From Patiria miniata (lineage: Eukaryota > Echinodermata > Asteroidea > Valvatida > Asterinidae), in assembly GCF_015706575.1 (NCBI RefSeq), contig NW_024037072.1, positions 27,157,162 to 27,221,161 on the forward strand: 64,000 nt of DNA, read 5' to 3'. Positions 24,534-35,229 of this stretch are shown in pieces (the stretch's first letter is position 1; each line of letters begins with the position of its first letter). The translations under genes and the position numbers were made by a program. Under the pieces are notes generated by a model. The model had not been told where the DNA came from, ran no database searches, and saw only the letters and a program-made list of their open reading frames with translations.

Positions 24534-24859
24534 GTATGTATTTTGATTTTCTATCGCGCGACATAGTTGCGGTTTGCAAAAGTCTTTTGGTCTTTGTCAT
24601 TTACAATAAGTTAACAACTTTCAAATGAAGCAGCTTTCCTAAACACATTTTTTGGCTAAATTGGTAGGTACTTTCTATAGTAACTTATGACATTTTTGAT
24701 TTACTCTTCTTTTTTTTCTTCACTAAACTTGCAGCCGTATTATAGTGGCCCACACAAATATTTGTCTTAAAAATCCGACTGTTTGATCAATTTGATCTTC
24801 CCCCTCGTGAGCATATCTGTTTATTATTTGGTTTGTGTTCACATATTTATTTATTTTAG

Positions 24860-25071
24860 TGAGTTCAATCCACGTGTGTCTGAAGGTTCTATCCCAAACG
24901 GCGTGTTGTAGCTACACTGCAGCATGTTTCCGTCACATATGTCGTTGTCTTGCACCAAGCCATCGTCGCTCACAGGAGGAACATCGCGACGATACTGAGC
25001 CAACGACAACTCTGATAAGTGGAGTACCAATTGAAGATCGGAGAAACAATAACGAGTGCCGTGCTGTCTAG
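24860..25071 (+). CDS. LRR receptor gene 1, last exon (cytoplasmic tail)
   Basis: Acceptor TTTATTTTAG. Entry phase 1 fits the 24533 donor, giving VIVA-V-SSIHVCLKVL, which completes the last membrane helix. The tail is Cys-rich then charged (CRCLAPSHRRSQEEHRDDTE) and ends ECRAV-stop at 25069-25071. The 70 open codons favour this over an alternative acceptor at 24734 (CTTGCAG), which would end after only three codons. Which one is used is inferred, not shown. Confidence 0.65.
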
Positions 25072-25178
25072 GAATTGCGTTGTATTTTCCCCTCCAACAT
25101 CGAAAAAATGATGAATTGAGAATAACTAGGATGTGAAGTATGGTCAAGAGTGTTTGATGGCCGTGCTTATAAGTGGAT
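25072..25178. other. 3' flank of gene 1
   Basis: Follows the inferred stop at 25071. No AATAAA is seen in the first 100 bases, so the polyadenylation site was not placed. Confidence 0.3.
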
Positions 25179-25185
25179 AATAATA

Positions 25186-25233
<48 letters not shown>

Positions 25234-25265
25234 GGGGGGATGATGGGGATGATGGGGATGATGAT
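25179..25265. repeat. GAT trinucleotide microsatellite
   Basis: Tandem GAT with GGGGAT variants. A shorter related tract lies at 37520-37585 at the same place in the next repeat unit. Confidence 0.9.
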
Positions 25266-26320
25266 GAACAGGTGACGTGCTCCTATCTGCAAACAGGGGG
25301 GGGGAGGGCTTTTTTGTTGTTTGGGAAAAGTTCGCTTTGAATTGGACGGATAACGATTATGAGCTTTACTTTTTTTGTTTACGGCAATTTGGTCTGGGCT
25401 GAATTCATTAAGTGTATGCAGACAAAATAATTCTGTACAAATGTAGAATAAATTTGTAGCATTGACAAAGGTGGAAACCTTGCATCAGAAGAAATAGTTA
25501 AATGACTTACGGAATAACCCTTTATTACTTTATATTACATATGCATGTATTGGTTTAGAAAATATTTGTTTTCAAAATTGTTTGTATAGTACAAACTTCG
25601 TGGCTTCTCTGAATGTCTTTATCTATCTAGTTGTAATACTTTAACAGCTAAAATGTTTCTTTGTTTACCAGGCAGCTCTGTTTCTAATTATTATATAAAC
25701 TTAAAATGTCAAACTTTAATCTTTTACGCAGAATTGTCGACTAGTTTTGTATAACCAGTGGTTTTTGTAGCTCAAATTTCATGGTACTAAATAGTGAATT
25801 TTAAGAGCAAAATCGGGACGCTGATAAAAACAAAACTGAGACGGTGAAAATGGGCTCAATCGGGATGAAAAAATATATATTGCGACAGGCAAACAAAAAG
25901 CCTGGCTACACGCCTGGTATTCATAACCTTTTTGTCATAATCTAGTTTGAATACTAATAGATAAAAGGGTAAAATGTCAACTAGTAATAGGAGAAGTGTC
26001 TAATGTTCCTTTGTGTACAGGGTAGGTCTATTTTTAATTAATTTTTTTTAATTTCAAATACTTAATGGAGAAAACACTAATCTTGTACACACAGTTTTCG
26101 ATTTGTGTTTTGCAGTGTTTTTTTGTAGCACAAATTAAAGAGTGCTAAATAGTGGGTAAAAACGCACACAAGCTTAAAAAGACCTTCATATTTAAGATCT
26201 TACCTTGGGTTAAGTTTATGGATGATTAACGTATTGATGAACAAATGACGCCTCCATAGGAAAGAAAACAAAGAAAGAAAACAAGAACATACGGTTTGGT
26301 AACAGTTTTGTATTTACTCA
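25266..26320. repeat. Tandem repeat unit A (about 1.1 kb), left of the LINE
   Basis: Matches 37580-38630 along its length: GAACAGGTGACGTGCTCCTA, GAATTCATTAAGTGTATGCA, GCATTGACAAAG, GGCAGCTCTGTTTCTAATTA and TACTTAATGGAGAAAACACT occur in the same order. It ends at the LINE target site GTATTTACTCA (26310-26320). No coding signal. Confidence 0.8.
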
Positions 26321-27129
26321 ATCAATCAGGTGCCGTCTTCTCGCAGAAGGTTGGCTTGCAATGGATTTCCATCTGTCTCTGTCCTGAGATGCCCTTGCAC
26401 ATTCCATGTAGCTAAGGCCAGTCCAGTCTCTCACATTATCAAACCACGATGTTCTTCTTCTTCCTCTCGGTCTTTCCCCCTCTATTTTGCCTTCCAAAAG
26501 AGTCTTCTGCAGCATTTGGTTTCTCATCATGTGTCCAAAGTAGTTTGTCTTCCTGGATTTTACTGTTTTTATGAGAAATTTCTTTGTCAGTGCTATTTGA
26601 AGGACTTGTTGGTTGGTCATTTTAACTATCCAGGGGATGCTCAGCATTCTTCTGTATGTCCACATTTCGAATGCTTCGAGTCGGTTGATTGAATCTTTCG
26701 TCAATGTCCATGTTTCTGCTCCATATAGTACTGTTGACCAGATGTAGCATTTGATTAGTCTTAGCCGTGTTTTGATGTTGATGTTTCTTGATGTGAAGAT
26801 GTGTTTCCTTTTATTGAAGACAGATTTGCCAATAGCTATCCTTCGTTTGATTTCATCTTGGCATCGCCCATCTTCCGTTATCATTTGTCCTAAGTAGATG
26901 AAGGAGTCGACCTGTTCCAGTTCTTTCCCGTCAACCTGGATGCTGGTTTTAGACTTCCTCTTACTGATGACCATTGTTTTTGTCTTCTTGACGTTCATTT
27001 TAAGCCCGTGTTTTTCGCTTTCTTCTTTGATTTTGTCCACAATGTTTTGTAGATCCCTTTCTGTTTTTGCCATGAGGACTGTGTCATCTGCATATCTTAG
27101 GTTATTCACATTGAATCCTCCCACATTAA
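26321..27129 (-). mobile_element. LINE 3' half: RT catalytic box to C-terminus
   Basis: The minus-strand ORF (27145-26318) reads NVNNLRYADDTVLMAKTERD (RT motif C, YADD), GLKMNVKKTKTMVI, IYLGQMITEDG, TVLYGAETWTL and ends in a TSWFDNVRDWTGLSY-type C-terminus. It is open for the whole stretch. A TTGATTGA-like 3' end abuts the 11 bp duplication GTATTTACTCA. It is the 3' half of the LINE that continues at 35649-37087. Confidence 0.85.
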
Positions 27130-29434
27130 AGGGAATGTACATCATTTGCAGTTGTTGTAATTATCAGAACTGGGTATATTCAGGGATTACCATGTTATAC
27201 AACATATCATTAAACTGACCTATTGAAATGTTTGCGTTCTCAGATGTCCACAAAAAAGGAGAAAAAACTGTGGTCGGTTTCAACCGTCGCGCAGTCCTTG
27301 TCGACTGCATGTATGCTTTTGAAATGCTACTCACTGTATTTGTTATAGCGCCCTCTTGCGAAATAAGCCCGTACCGTTTGTAAATGGGACTGTTGTCAGT
27401 TGGCCCACTTGGCCACAGCAGGCCCTGTGTGGCGCGATCTTCATGTAATATGATAAGGCAGTACATGTGTATATTATGCAGCATGCTAGGCCGGCCGGCT
27501 GGCACAATCAATGGGCCTCATTATAATAATTTTGAGTGGGCAAGTGCCGCTGTAGCAGTACTGGCTGTAGGCTAGGCTGGGTGGGGGATCCGGCTGGGTG
27601 TACATGTATATGCTGTATGTACAATGTACATGTACGTGTACAGCTTTGAGCCGGCGTCTAGTACTATGCCATCTAGTCGGTCGTACGGCGTTATCGCTTT
27701 CGCGACATGGCGCGGCCAGCGATTCGGGATGGAGAGCTAAATAAAGGGAAACTGAATAAAAGAAAGTGTATTGAATATAGATGGCTTTCCGTGCTGTAGT
27801 CTTATGGGTAATTCGTCTTATGCAGTTCTTTGATGATATCCTGGGTTCCTTCTCGTGCATGCCAGTCACAACACGGCCATTGTAATAATGTTGTTGGGCT
27901 TGTTGCTTTTCCGTTCTCCAACTCACATGAAGTACAAATCACGTGATTTATCATACCCAGCACAAAATATAAGTCGACTTGTTGGCTGTAAAGCACGAAA
28001 GGCGTGATAAGTGTCAACATAGTAGACCAGCCAAATTGTGTCACTTTTCTGGACATGTTATCACTGTCTGAAGGCTGATTCAAATTTCAAGGGAAAGAAT
28101 CATGTCATAAATACGGAACTCTTTCCCCCTGTCCAACAATATCTGCTCGTGAGCTACAGTTCGACCTGACAAATTGCCATTTTATTTTTGTACATTGAGA
28201 AGTGCAATAGTCAAGGCTTTTTTGTACTTGGAGGGTCGAAGTTACTCATCGGACTACATGTGAGCACAATGTATGGACGATTTGGACTGTAAGACCATCC
28301 CTTATGCATGCCAGGTCGCACAATGATGAGCAGATAGCGTCACGCTCAATTCAAGAAATGTTGACAGTCGCCACGATTTTTTTTGCGAAACTTTGCTAGT
28401 TTGCTCTATGAAAAAAAAACATGCCGTTGTCGTGTTTTTCAGTAAATGTTCGAAATTTGAGAATGCGCGGAGGTGCGAGTGTCAAGATGTATCGAAGTGC
28501 AGTACGTGCATGCCATAACTAAAAAAGAATAATGTCACGAATTTTCATTTTTCTCGAATCACCTAATTGCCAAAACTAACGCATGAATAGGCGAAATAAA
28601 AATAAATGTTACCGTCCCGCTTTTGTGAAAAAAAGGAAGCGTGGGTGCACTTTTTAACCTCAAAATGGCCGCCCAACGGTCTATTTTTCAAGACGGCCGT
28701 CAGGTTTTTTGTATGGCCGCAATTTCACTCGGGAAAATGAAATACCAGCTTTATACCGGCTAGGATGCAACAGATAAGCCAAAATGATGTCACTGTTGAA
28801 AATGTATTATTTATTTCCGGTAAAAAAAAAAGGGAGGCGTACTCCAAAAAAGCTAGGAAGCGGGCGGGGACGCTAAACATTTTTGTCCTTTATAATTTAG
28901 CCTTATGTTATATATATACATGTACTTTTGTTTATTACTGAAAAACTACCCTTGGAATACATGCAACAAATAATAATAATTGGGGATGCCGAAGTGTTTG
29001 GTGGTCAATTCATGTACACCCAGTGTAATTGTTCTAACGAAAACATTTTTTTTCCTCTCTGAATTGGGAGAAACCATGGAGGAAAATGTGACATGCATGT
29101 ACAAACAACGAAAGTCCATATGCATTTGAGGTTACATTTTCCAATCCGGCAACCATTCATTATCGTGAAGTGAAATAAACAATGCCCATCCACAGAGGTA
29201 ATTACATTATCGGCGGTATGGACTGACCATCTGTGTGGCCCCCTAGGGGTCCTTGCTCTATAGTTTATTCTTGGCAAGTATGTTTTAGCAGGATGGATAC
29301 CCTCAACACAAACCAAACGTGGTCAAGACTGCAAGCGCGATTCATTGAACCTTGGAGCTATAAGATTGAACACGGCATGCAACAGTGAAGAAAGAAATCC
29401 TTTTCTCTTTTTGGAATTTCTCTCTTGATGCAAA

Positions 29435-29491
29435 ATGTCAAGTTTATCGGACTCCGACAATCAACCTGTCTCTGATGTCCCCGGACAACAG
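29435..29491 (+). CDS. RG-rich/P2X7-ballast protein, exon 1
   Basis: ATG at 29435 in context CAAAATGT opens MSSLSDSDNQPVSDVPGQQ, ending at donor CAG|GTATAA, phase 0. An ATG seven bases upstream is out of frame and stops early. The acidic Ser/Asp start is typical of the N-terminus of non-receptor ballast-domain proteins as I recall them. Short, so supported mainly by frame and splice fit with exon 2. Confidence 0.6.
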
Positions 29492-30151
29492 GTATAATTT
29501 AGATTTTTCAATTTAGCGTAAAGTTGCATCCAACTTAGGCATAGCACGTAGGAAGGAAAAGATTAGAACAAACCATTTTACGTTTCCATGCGTAGTTGTG
29601 CAAGGAAGGCCACGGGAAACTTCCAATCATTGACACATCTATTTGCATTTGAAACAATGTGAAGTTGTAGTGGCAAATGGGATTTGCGGCTGACTACTAC
29701 ATGTATATGCCTGGGTGCCTAGTACGTGCGGGCTAGTTTGGGTGGACATTTTGTTTATGATCATGAATAGGCCTAGCTAGCTAGCTATGGATAGTTGATA
29801 ATTTTGACGGCCACATTTCGAACTTTACAATGCAATTGAAAATATAAATGTCTATACATTCGTTTACCCCACTTGCCTCACTGGTCATAGTCATAGCAAT
29901 AACCAACCCACTCGGCCGTCGCAGCCTCGTAGATGGAACGCAAACACTTTATACATGTACACATTCTTATTAGTCCATGTTACAAGCGCCACCGGGAATA
30001 CGTCATACATGGACATTTTTTTTCTTATCTAAACCATTACATTTGTAAATGGGTCAATTGATTGTATCTACATGTACATGTATATATACCGAGTTTTATT
30101 TAGGGTATACATTGGTAAATCATTCCTTATGTACATGTATATTATTATCAG

Positions 30152-30385
30152 CCTGAAGATACTCCACCAAGAAGGGGAAGGGGAAGGGGCCGCAGAGGAC
30201 GGGGCAGAACATCTGCAGGCAACAGAGGAGGAAGAGCAAGAGACAGGGGAACGGGAAGTCGAGGTGTAAGAACTAGAGGAGCTCGGGGGAGAGTCAGACG
30301 ACGTGGCAGGGGAGCCGCTCTTCAACCTGCTGGGCAAGGCCAACAAGTGGTTGATTTACCGGATCAACGACGACAAAGGTTGAGG
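30152..30385 (+). CDS. RG-rich/P2X7-ballast protein, exon 2 (RG-rich region)
   Basis: Acceptor ATTATTATCAG, donor AGG|GTATGC, phase 0/0, 78 codons all open. It encodes PEDTPPRRGRGRGRRGRGRT and then further RGG/RG repeats (NRGGRARDRGTGSRG, RRRGRG) before QQVVDLPDQRRQRLR. RG-rich stretches usually bind RNA or DNA and can be arginine-methylated. This suggests a nuclear, nucleic-acid-binding protein rather than a receptor. Other frames here are also open because of the purine bias, but only this one splices in phase to the ballast exon. Confidence 0.7.
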
Positions 30386-30732
30386 GTATGCAAACTTTAT
30401 AAATTGTGTAAAATATTATACAAAGGTTTTCACAAAATTTGAATTGGATCTATACTCCGCCAATGTAGGCATACATTTATTCATTAGTATCGTACAAAAA
30501 AGTGAAAGACAAAGATGTAGCTCCGAGGGCTACATAAGTAAGAAAACCTCACTTGTTATTTTTCAGAAAGCAAATGAAGCCATATCTTTGCTATTCAGCA
30601 ATAAACCCATTACAAATTACTCACAAATCTGACTATAAACCACTATCGAATGAAACATTTAGTATCTTACAAGACTATTTTTCTGGTCTGTTTTTAAAAA
30701 AAATCTCTCTTTTTCTGTCGGTAATTGGCAAG

Positions 30733-30960
30733 GATGACATTGGACGCCTTAACCTGGAAGAGGCACGGGACCTCCTGTTCCAGGCAGCAGAACGCAATCC
30801 AGGAATGCTGCTGGACATCTTGATGGTGCATCCACCCCCGCCGCCTGTACCTGACCAGCCACTGGAGTGGTGCACCTGCACTCACTGCAGGCAAATGCCA
30901 ACTGATGAGGAATGCGTCTGCTGTGGCATGTCTGCTGAAAATTGCATCGCTAGGCACCCT
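30733..30960 (+). CDS. RG-rich/P2X7-ballast protein, exon 3 (zinc-binding start of ballast)
   Basis: Phase 0/0, 76 codons; donor CCT|GTAAGC. The acceptor is placed at GGCAAG|GATGAC by frame; an AAG acceptor is less usual, so the start could differ. It encodes a helical EEARDLLFQAAERNPGMLLD, a Pro-rich linker, then EWCTCTHCRQMPTDEECVCC and CIARHP. The W-C-x-C-x-x-C-x-x-M-P-...-E-x-x-C-C-...-C-I pattern is the Cys-rich start of the P2X7 intracellular domain (known in P2X7 to bind zinc). Confidence 0.8.
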
Positions 30961-31139
30961 GTAAGCACTGCTCATACCCATTATACTTAATGTCTAATTT
31001 ATCATGGAGAAGTAAACAGGCAAAATTAGCAGGCCATTGACTGTTTATATAACATGTTCCCATTATTTTGACTAGCCATATGTCTCTGATGCGAAGACTG
31101 GTTAATAATCTTGTTCTTTATTTTTGCTTTTGATTTCAG

Positions 31140-31415
31140 ATGATGGGCCAAATATTGGACCCGATGTCAATTGCGCTGCAAAGGGCCCTTTGGAGGGAAG
31201 TGCTAAATCCGGAGCAGCCAGCCAACCAGCAGCCAGGGAGGGAAAACAGAAGTAGCCGGCACACTGCATACCGGTGCTACATCCTGTGGCAATATAACCG
31301 CCTAGGGGCCGGTGTGAGGCGTGTCATTCCCAGCTGCGTGGTGCTTCGCATCAGAGCGGCGTACCCAGACCCCCACGGCCAGTACACTGGATTTAGAAGG
31401 AATCGTCTAGCCTGA
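31140..31415 (+). CDS. RG-rich/P2X7-ballast protein, exon 4 (ballast C-terminus)
   Basis: Acceptor TTGATTTCAG, phase 0, 91 residues then TGA. The sequence HTAYRCYILWQYNRLGAGVR, RVIPSCVVLRIRAAYPDPHG and QYTGF matches the end of vertebrate P2X7 (AYRxYxxWxxGxLGxGNRRVIPxCxxxxIRxxFPDxxGxYTGF). The whole protein would be 264 residues with no membrane helix or P2X channel part, so it is a free-standing ballast protein, not a receptor. Its neighbour on the minus strand is convergent. An intact frame with conserved residues argues for recent function. Confidence 0.85.
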   Translation: MMGQILDPMSIALQRALWREVLNPEQPANQQPGRENRSSRHTAYRCYILWQYNRLGAGVRRVIPSCVVLRIRAAYPDPHGQYTGFRRNRLA

Positions 31416-31455
31416 ATTTAGTCAAGACACACAGATGGGCAAAATTTGTCCCTAA

Positions 31456-31821
31456 GGCCAAAAAAAAAATTTCCGGTTTCTGGTATGGAGCTTGCCCAAA
31501 AAGTGGTGCAGCGACGCGGCTTTTCTTTTTTTTTACCTGTTTTTTTGTGCTTCAAATGCCGGCTGATGACTGCAAATGGTGCCCGACTAAACTTAGTGCA
31601 AATATATGGGAGTCCAGAGAGGCCACATAAAGCTTATTTTGATCATAACCCCATCTAAAAACATGTTAAAATTGTGCTGCAGCAGGATTCCAGTCAAACC
31701 AGTGAGTTTGGCGGTTTTGAGACGTCATCATTTATTGGAATTTTTTTTTTTCATTTTGCCGACGCGCATTGCTACAGCGACCCACGCGAATAGCAGAAAC
31801 CGGAGACTTTTTTGGGGGGCC
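31456..31821. mobile_element. PIF/Harbinger-like MITE, copy 1
   Basis: GGCC-ended element with TAA on both sides (31453-31455, 31822-31824). Terminal inverted repeats GGCCAAAAAA..TCCGGTTTCTGGTATG / CAGAAACCGGAGA...GGCC. It aligns throughout with 54520-54880. It lies between the two convergent genes of the TTAA element. No ORF of its own. Confidence 0.8.
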
Positions 31822-32683
31822 TAATCCCGACCTGTACAAGTACATGTACTGACATCAGACATCATTGTCAGACATGATCAGCCATGTATGTATCAAACAT
31901 ATATGCATTTTATAAGCAAATTTCGGTGTAGGTAACAGAGAGATTGTACATGTATACATTTAATCACAGAAACAAATCCCTTCATCAATTTTAAGCTTTG
32001 TGATGGTCTGTATTTGAGCAAAAAAATAAATTTCTTCGAGAACAACTAGTCCCTTGACCCTCACATTGGGTGTATCATCAGATAAGACGCAAGACATTTA
32101 CTTTGTTTTTTTTAGGGGGGAGGGCAGGGGTAGGCTTTCACTTTTGAAATCTTTTTGCAAACTTACACGAACCTTTCTCCAAGTTTTATGGAAAGGGCAA
32201 GTTGGCAGTTTTTCCTTTGGAACTATTGCGGCAACTTACAATACCTCGGGGATGTAACCTTGTCTATCCGCCCGAAATATACCAAAACATTTTGCATTAC
32301 TACATCTAATACAAGCTTCCGTTGCAGTACATGCACCTCGTAAGCTTATGCATAATACTTCCAGAGAAAGTTGTCAAACTCGTCAAAAGAATATTGTTCA
32401 ACCTCACAAAAATTAACCACTTTTGGCAATACAGTAACTCCTAGAGTTTCTACAGCATTGTGGAATTGTTTTTTTTAAGTGGAGGAGATATCTTTAATGT
32501 ACACGACAGTTGCACGATTGCTTTGTAAAGCGCATGCGTATTTACCATGTTGGTGAATGTGCACATGCTTTGTAAACAGTAAAAACAGCATTTAGGAGGT
32601 AAGGGTCATGGACCAGTGAGAGTTCGGCTCTCTTGAATTATGTATGAGGTATGGTAATAGTCCCCACACACACAAAAATATTA

Positions 32684-32692
32684 CTTTATTCA
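32684..32692 (-). terminator. Likely polyadenylation signal of the minus-strand gene
   Basis: The plus strand shows TTTATTC, read as GAATAAA on the minus strand about 50 bases past the stop codon of the unknown gene (32740). Placement by sequence only. Confidence 0.4.
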
Positions 32693-32739
32693 AACTCCCC
32701 AAAACTGTCCTTTCCTATTGTACATTATGTATATCCTAG

Positions 32740-33013
32740 TTACTGTTGTTCGTTTTCTGGGACTCCAAATCTGCTGATGCCGCGTCTCTGCAGAATGGAC
32801 GCAGTAGTAGGAGGTGCCTTGGGGGCCAGTCTTGGTGCAATGCGGCGTGGATCATCCATCCTCATGACTGGCCGGACGTTCAGGGGTTGATGGTCTTCAA
32901 AACGCATCTCCAAGATTGCTGCCATCATACCTGGTATGTAGGCATATGTCTTGTCCACGCGATCCTTCATGGCCACGTAGTCTTTGGAACGTTTGGACCA
33001 TTTGGCGACATAC
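32740..33013 (-). CDS. Unknown TE-carried protein, exon 3 (C-terminus)
   Basis: Minus strand; acceptor TTATGCAG ends at 33014, entry phase 2, 91 residues then TAA. It reads YVAKWSKRSKDYVAMKDRVD, TYAYIPGMMAAILEMRFEDH and DDPRRIAPRLAPKAPPTTAS, ending GISRFGVPENEQQ. Basic N-part, predicted helix in the middle, Pro-rich end. I do not recognise the family. Confidence 0.7.
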
Positions 33014-33589
33014 CTGCATAAAAAAGGAAGTGGATTGGGAATGGGAAAGGGCATCATCATATATGTTGCCCCTACATGTAAAGTTAAATGTAATGGAGTT
33101 TGGCCGCCAGAATGCAAGAACCGGTTAAATGCAAGCAAAGTTCCGGGAATAATTTGTTGATACCAATATCTTGTTGGAAAATTACAAAATCACTCCAAGA
33201 AAGTTGCCGCTACGAATCACAGTTTATGAAGGGGAAGGAAAGTGGGATTTGTTGTCAGCAACAACACCCCACTCCAAAATGCTCTGCTAACAAAGAGCTT
33301 CCAAGACCACACTTTAAGCTGCTAACAAAGGGTTTATATCATGGAGCTGTAAGCTCTAAACACCATTGAACAAGGGCAAACAAATCCAACTGCAGGTTGT
33401 TTATAATGGATTAACTCCATGAGTCACAATGTTCACCTTAGTTGGTTTGAACTGTTGCATAGAATGTATGAAACAGAATGTATGTTTATCTTATACCTCC
33501 ATCTATACAGAGCAAACCCAGTCTGCATTCATATATCCTATATTAAAATTTAAAAACTGTATAATTTTTACATTTTCTTTGAAATGTAC

Positions 33590-33673
33590 CTTAGTGCAAG
33601 ACTAGATGAACCTTGTGTGGGGGTCGATGTAAGAAGCTGCACTCCTGAGGGTCCTGGCAATTCTGATTGAGTG
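33590..33673 (-). CDS. Unknown TE-carried protein, exon 2
   Basis: Minus strand; acceptor TGTATTCCAG, donor AAG|GTACAT, phase 2/2, 84 bp. It encodes TQSELPGPSGVQLLTSTPTQ then GSSSLALR, a low-complexity Ser/Thr/Pro linker between the two conserved-looking halves. Support is splice sites and phase. Confidence 0.6.
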
Positions 33674-34894
33674 CTGGAATACAAACAAGAGTATAAAAAT
33701 GTTGTCGTTCTGCTACTATAGCATGGTTAACAAAAAACACCAGAAATTATGTTTATCTTATAAAATATTCTGACTCCTTGCGTACGTATATATGTTAATG
33801 TCATAAAGAAATTTACCTTGTTATTTACCTTGTTCCTTCAAGTTCTTAATAATGACATCATTTTGGCCTATGTATTGCATCTAGCCCATATAAAGCTGGT
33901 ATGTAATTTTGCGAGTCCAATGGTGGCAAAGAAAAAAGAGGCGGCATCTTGAAAATAACCCAGTCGGCTACTTAAATACGTGAACAAGTGAAATGGTCAT
34001 CAACCCAGCGTCATAACAACACAGAACACGTCGGCAAATAATTTACAGTTTAAATTATTTCAAAATTAGGTTTTTTTAACGTGAAATGTACGACGACTTT
34101 GTCGAGTTTGTGTTTGCCGCCATTTTGTTTAAGAGAGATAGCCATACTACGCATGCATAAGTGTACAGTGGGCCATCAAAACAAGATTGGGGCTAACACA
34201 AATCGACAAATTTGTCGTACGTTTCCCGTTCAAAAAACAAATTTTTAAATAATTGTAACTTTATTTTATATGTTGAAGGCAAAGCTTACACAAAATTTGT
34301 TGATGACTGTTCACGCTTGTTGACGCCGCGCCAGCTGATGCTTGTTATAAACACGTACTTTAGTAGGACCATGGAGCATATAGCTAGCTCCATGGTAGGA
34401 CCTATTGAAAAGACTGTTGCATGCAACTTGACGCTACTTCGGTGGTTGTGTACAAAGTCTATGGAAAGTTAACAACATTTTCTAAGTATTTCATATTACT
34501 GGAAATGTATATCAGTCCCAGAATCATGTTTTTTTTTTAAACTAGATCAATGCTGTATTTGCAAGAAAAGTCGTTTTGAACTTAAACAACAATTTTTGTC
34601 CACAATACAATTATACAATAGGCCTACAAAATGTAAAAAAAATATGAACGCCATCTGACATGTCAGAAGGTGTCCTAAATTCCACAATCCCACCAAAAAA
34701 CAGTAGGGCCTAGTACTAGTACTGTAGTAGGCATAAGGCGGCATAAGCCTAGTACTATAGGTAGGCCTCGGCCTAGTTAAAAACCTGCGGCATCATCATG
34801 GGGGACATGGCATATTTATTTCAAACATTGCAGCAGATGATGGTGGTGGCTATAGTAAAAAACCAAAAAAAAAGCAGATTGAAATTTTACTTAC

Positions 34895-35229
34895 TTTCGT
34901 GACTCGTGCGCTTCATAACTGTCCATGAGGAGCGTAGCCAGCGCATTTTTGTCGGCACATTCAAGCCGATCCTGCAGCGCGATCCATCGCCGACTGACCG
35001 CGGCCGACAGCTTTACCACCACTTCTGCCCGATGGCGAGACTTGATTGCCGATCGGTTTAGTGCCCGGTACTTCAACCGAGTTGCAATTTCATTCCGTCG
35101 CTTCGTTTCAGGGGACAGTATTCTCCGTCCTCCAGAGCCTATCCGACGTTTTCGTGGTGGTTGGCCCTCCTCGTCCATCATGGAGTACGTACGGATAGGT
35201 TGTGGTGGGATCGCTCCCCGCTCTCGCAA
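34895..35229 (-). CDS. Unknown TE-carried protein, exon 1 (basic N-terminal domain)
   Basis: Minus strand; donor CGAAA|GTAAGT, exit phase 2. The first ATG is at 35229; a second pair (MMDEEGQ) 16 codons on may be the real start, giving 214 rather than 230 residues. It is strongly basic (PPRKRRIGSGGRR, ETKRRNEIATRLKYRALNRS), then SRRWIALQDRLECADKNALA and TLLMDSYEAH. The W-x-x-L-x-x-x-L...D-x-x-x-A-x-x-L-L-x-x-Y pattern resembles a short helical motif I have seen near the N-termini of TE- or zinc-finger-associated proteins, but I cannot name it. Convergent with the ballast gene. Nuclear DNA binding is only a guess from charge. Confidence 0.65.

Noticed and set aside
27486-28083. Minus-strand ORFs of 146 and 93 codons as a transposase of the TTAA element
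   Set aside because: No recognisable motif, no splice continuity and composition of non-coding sequence.
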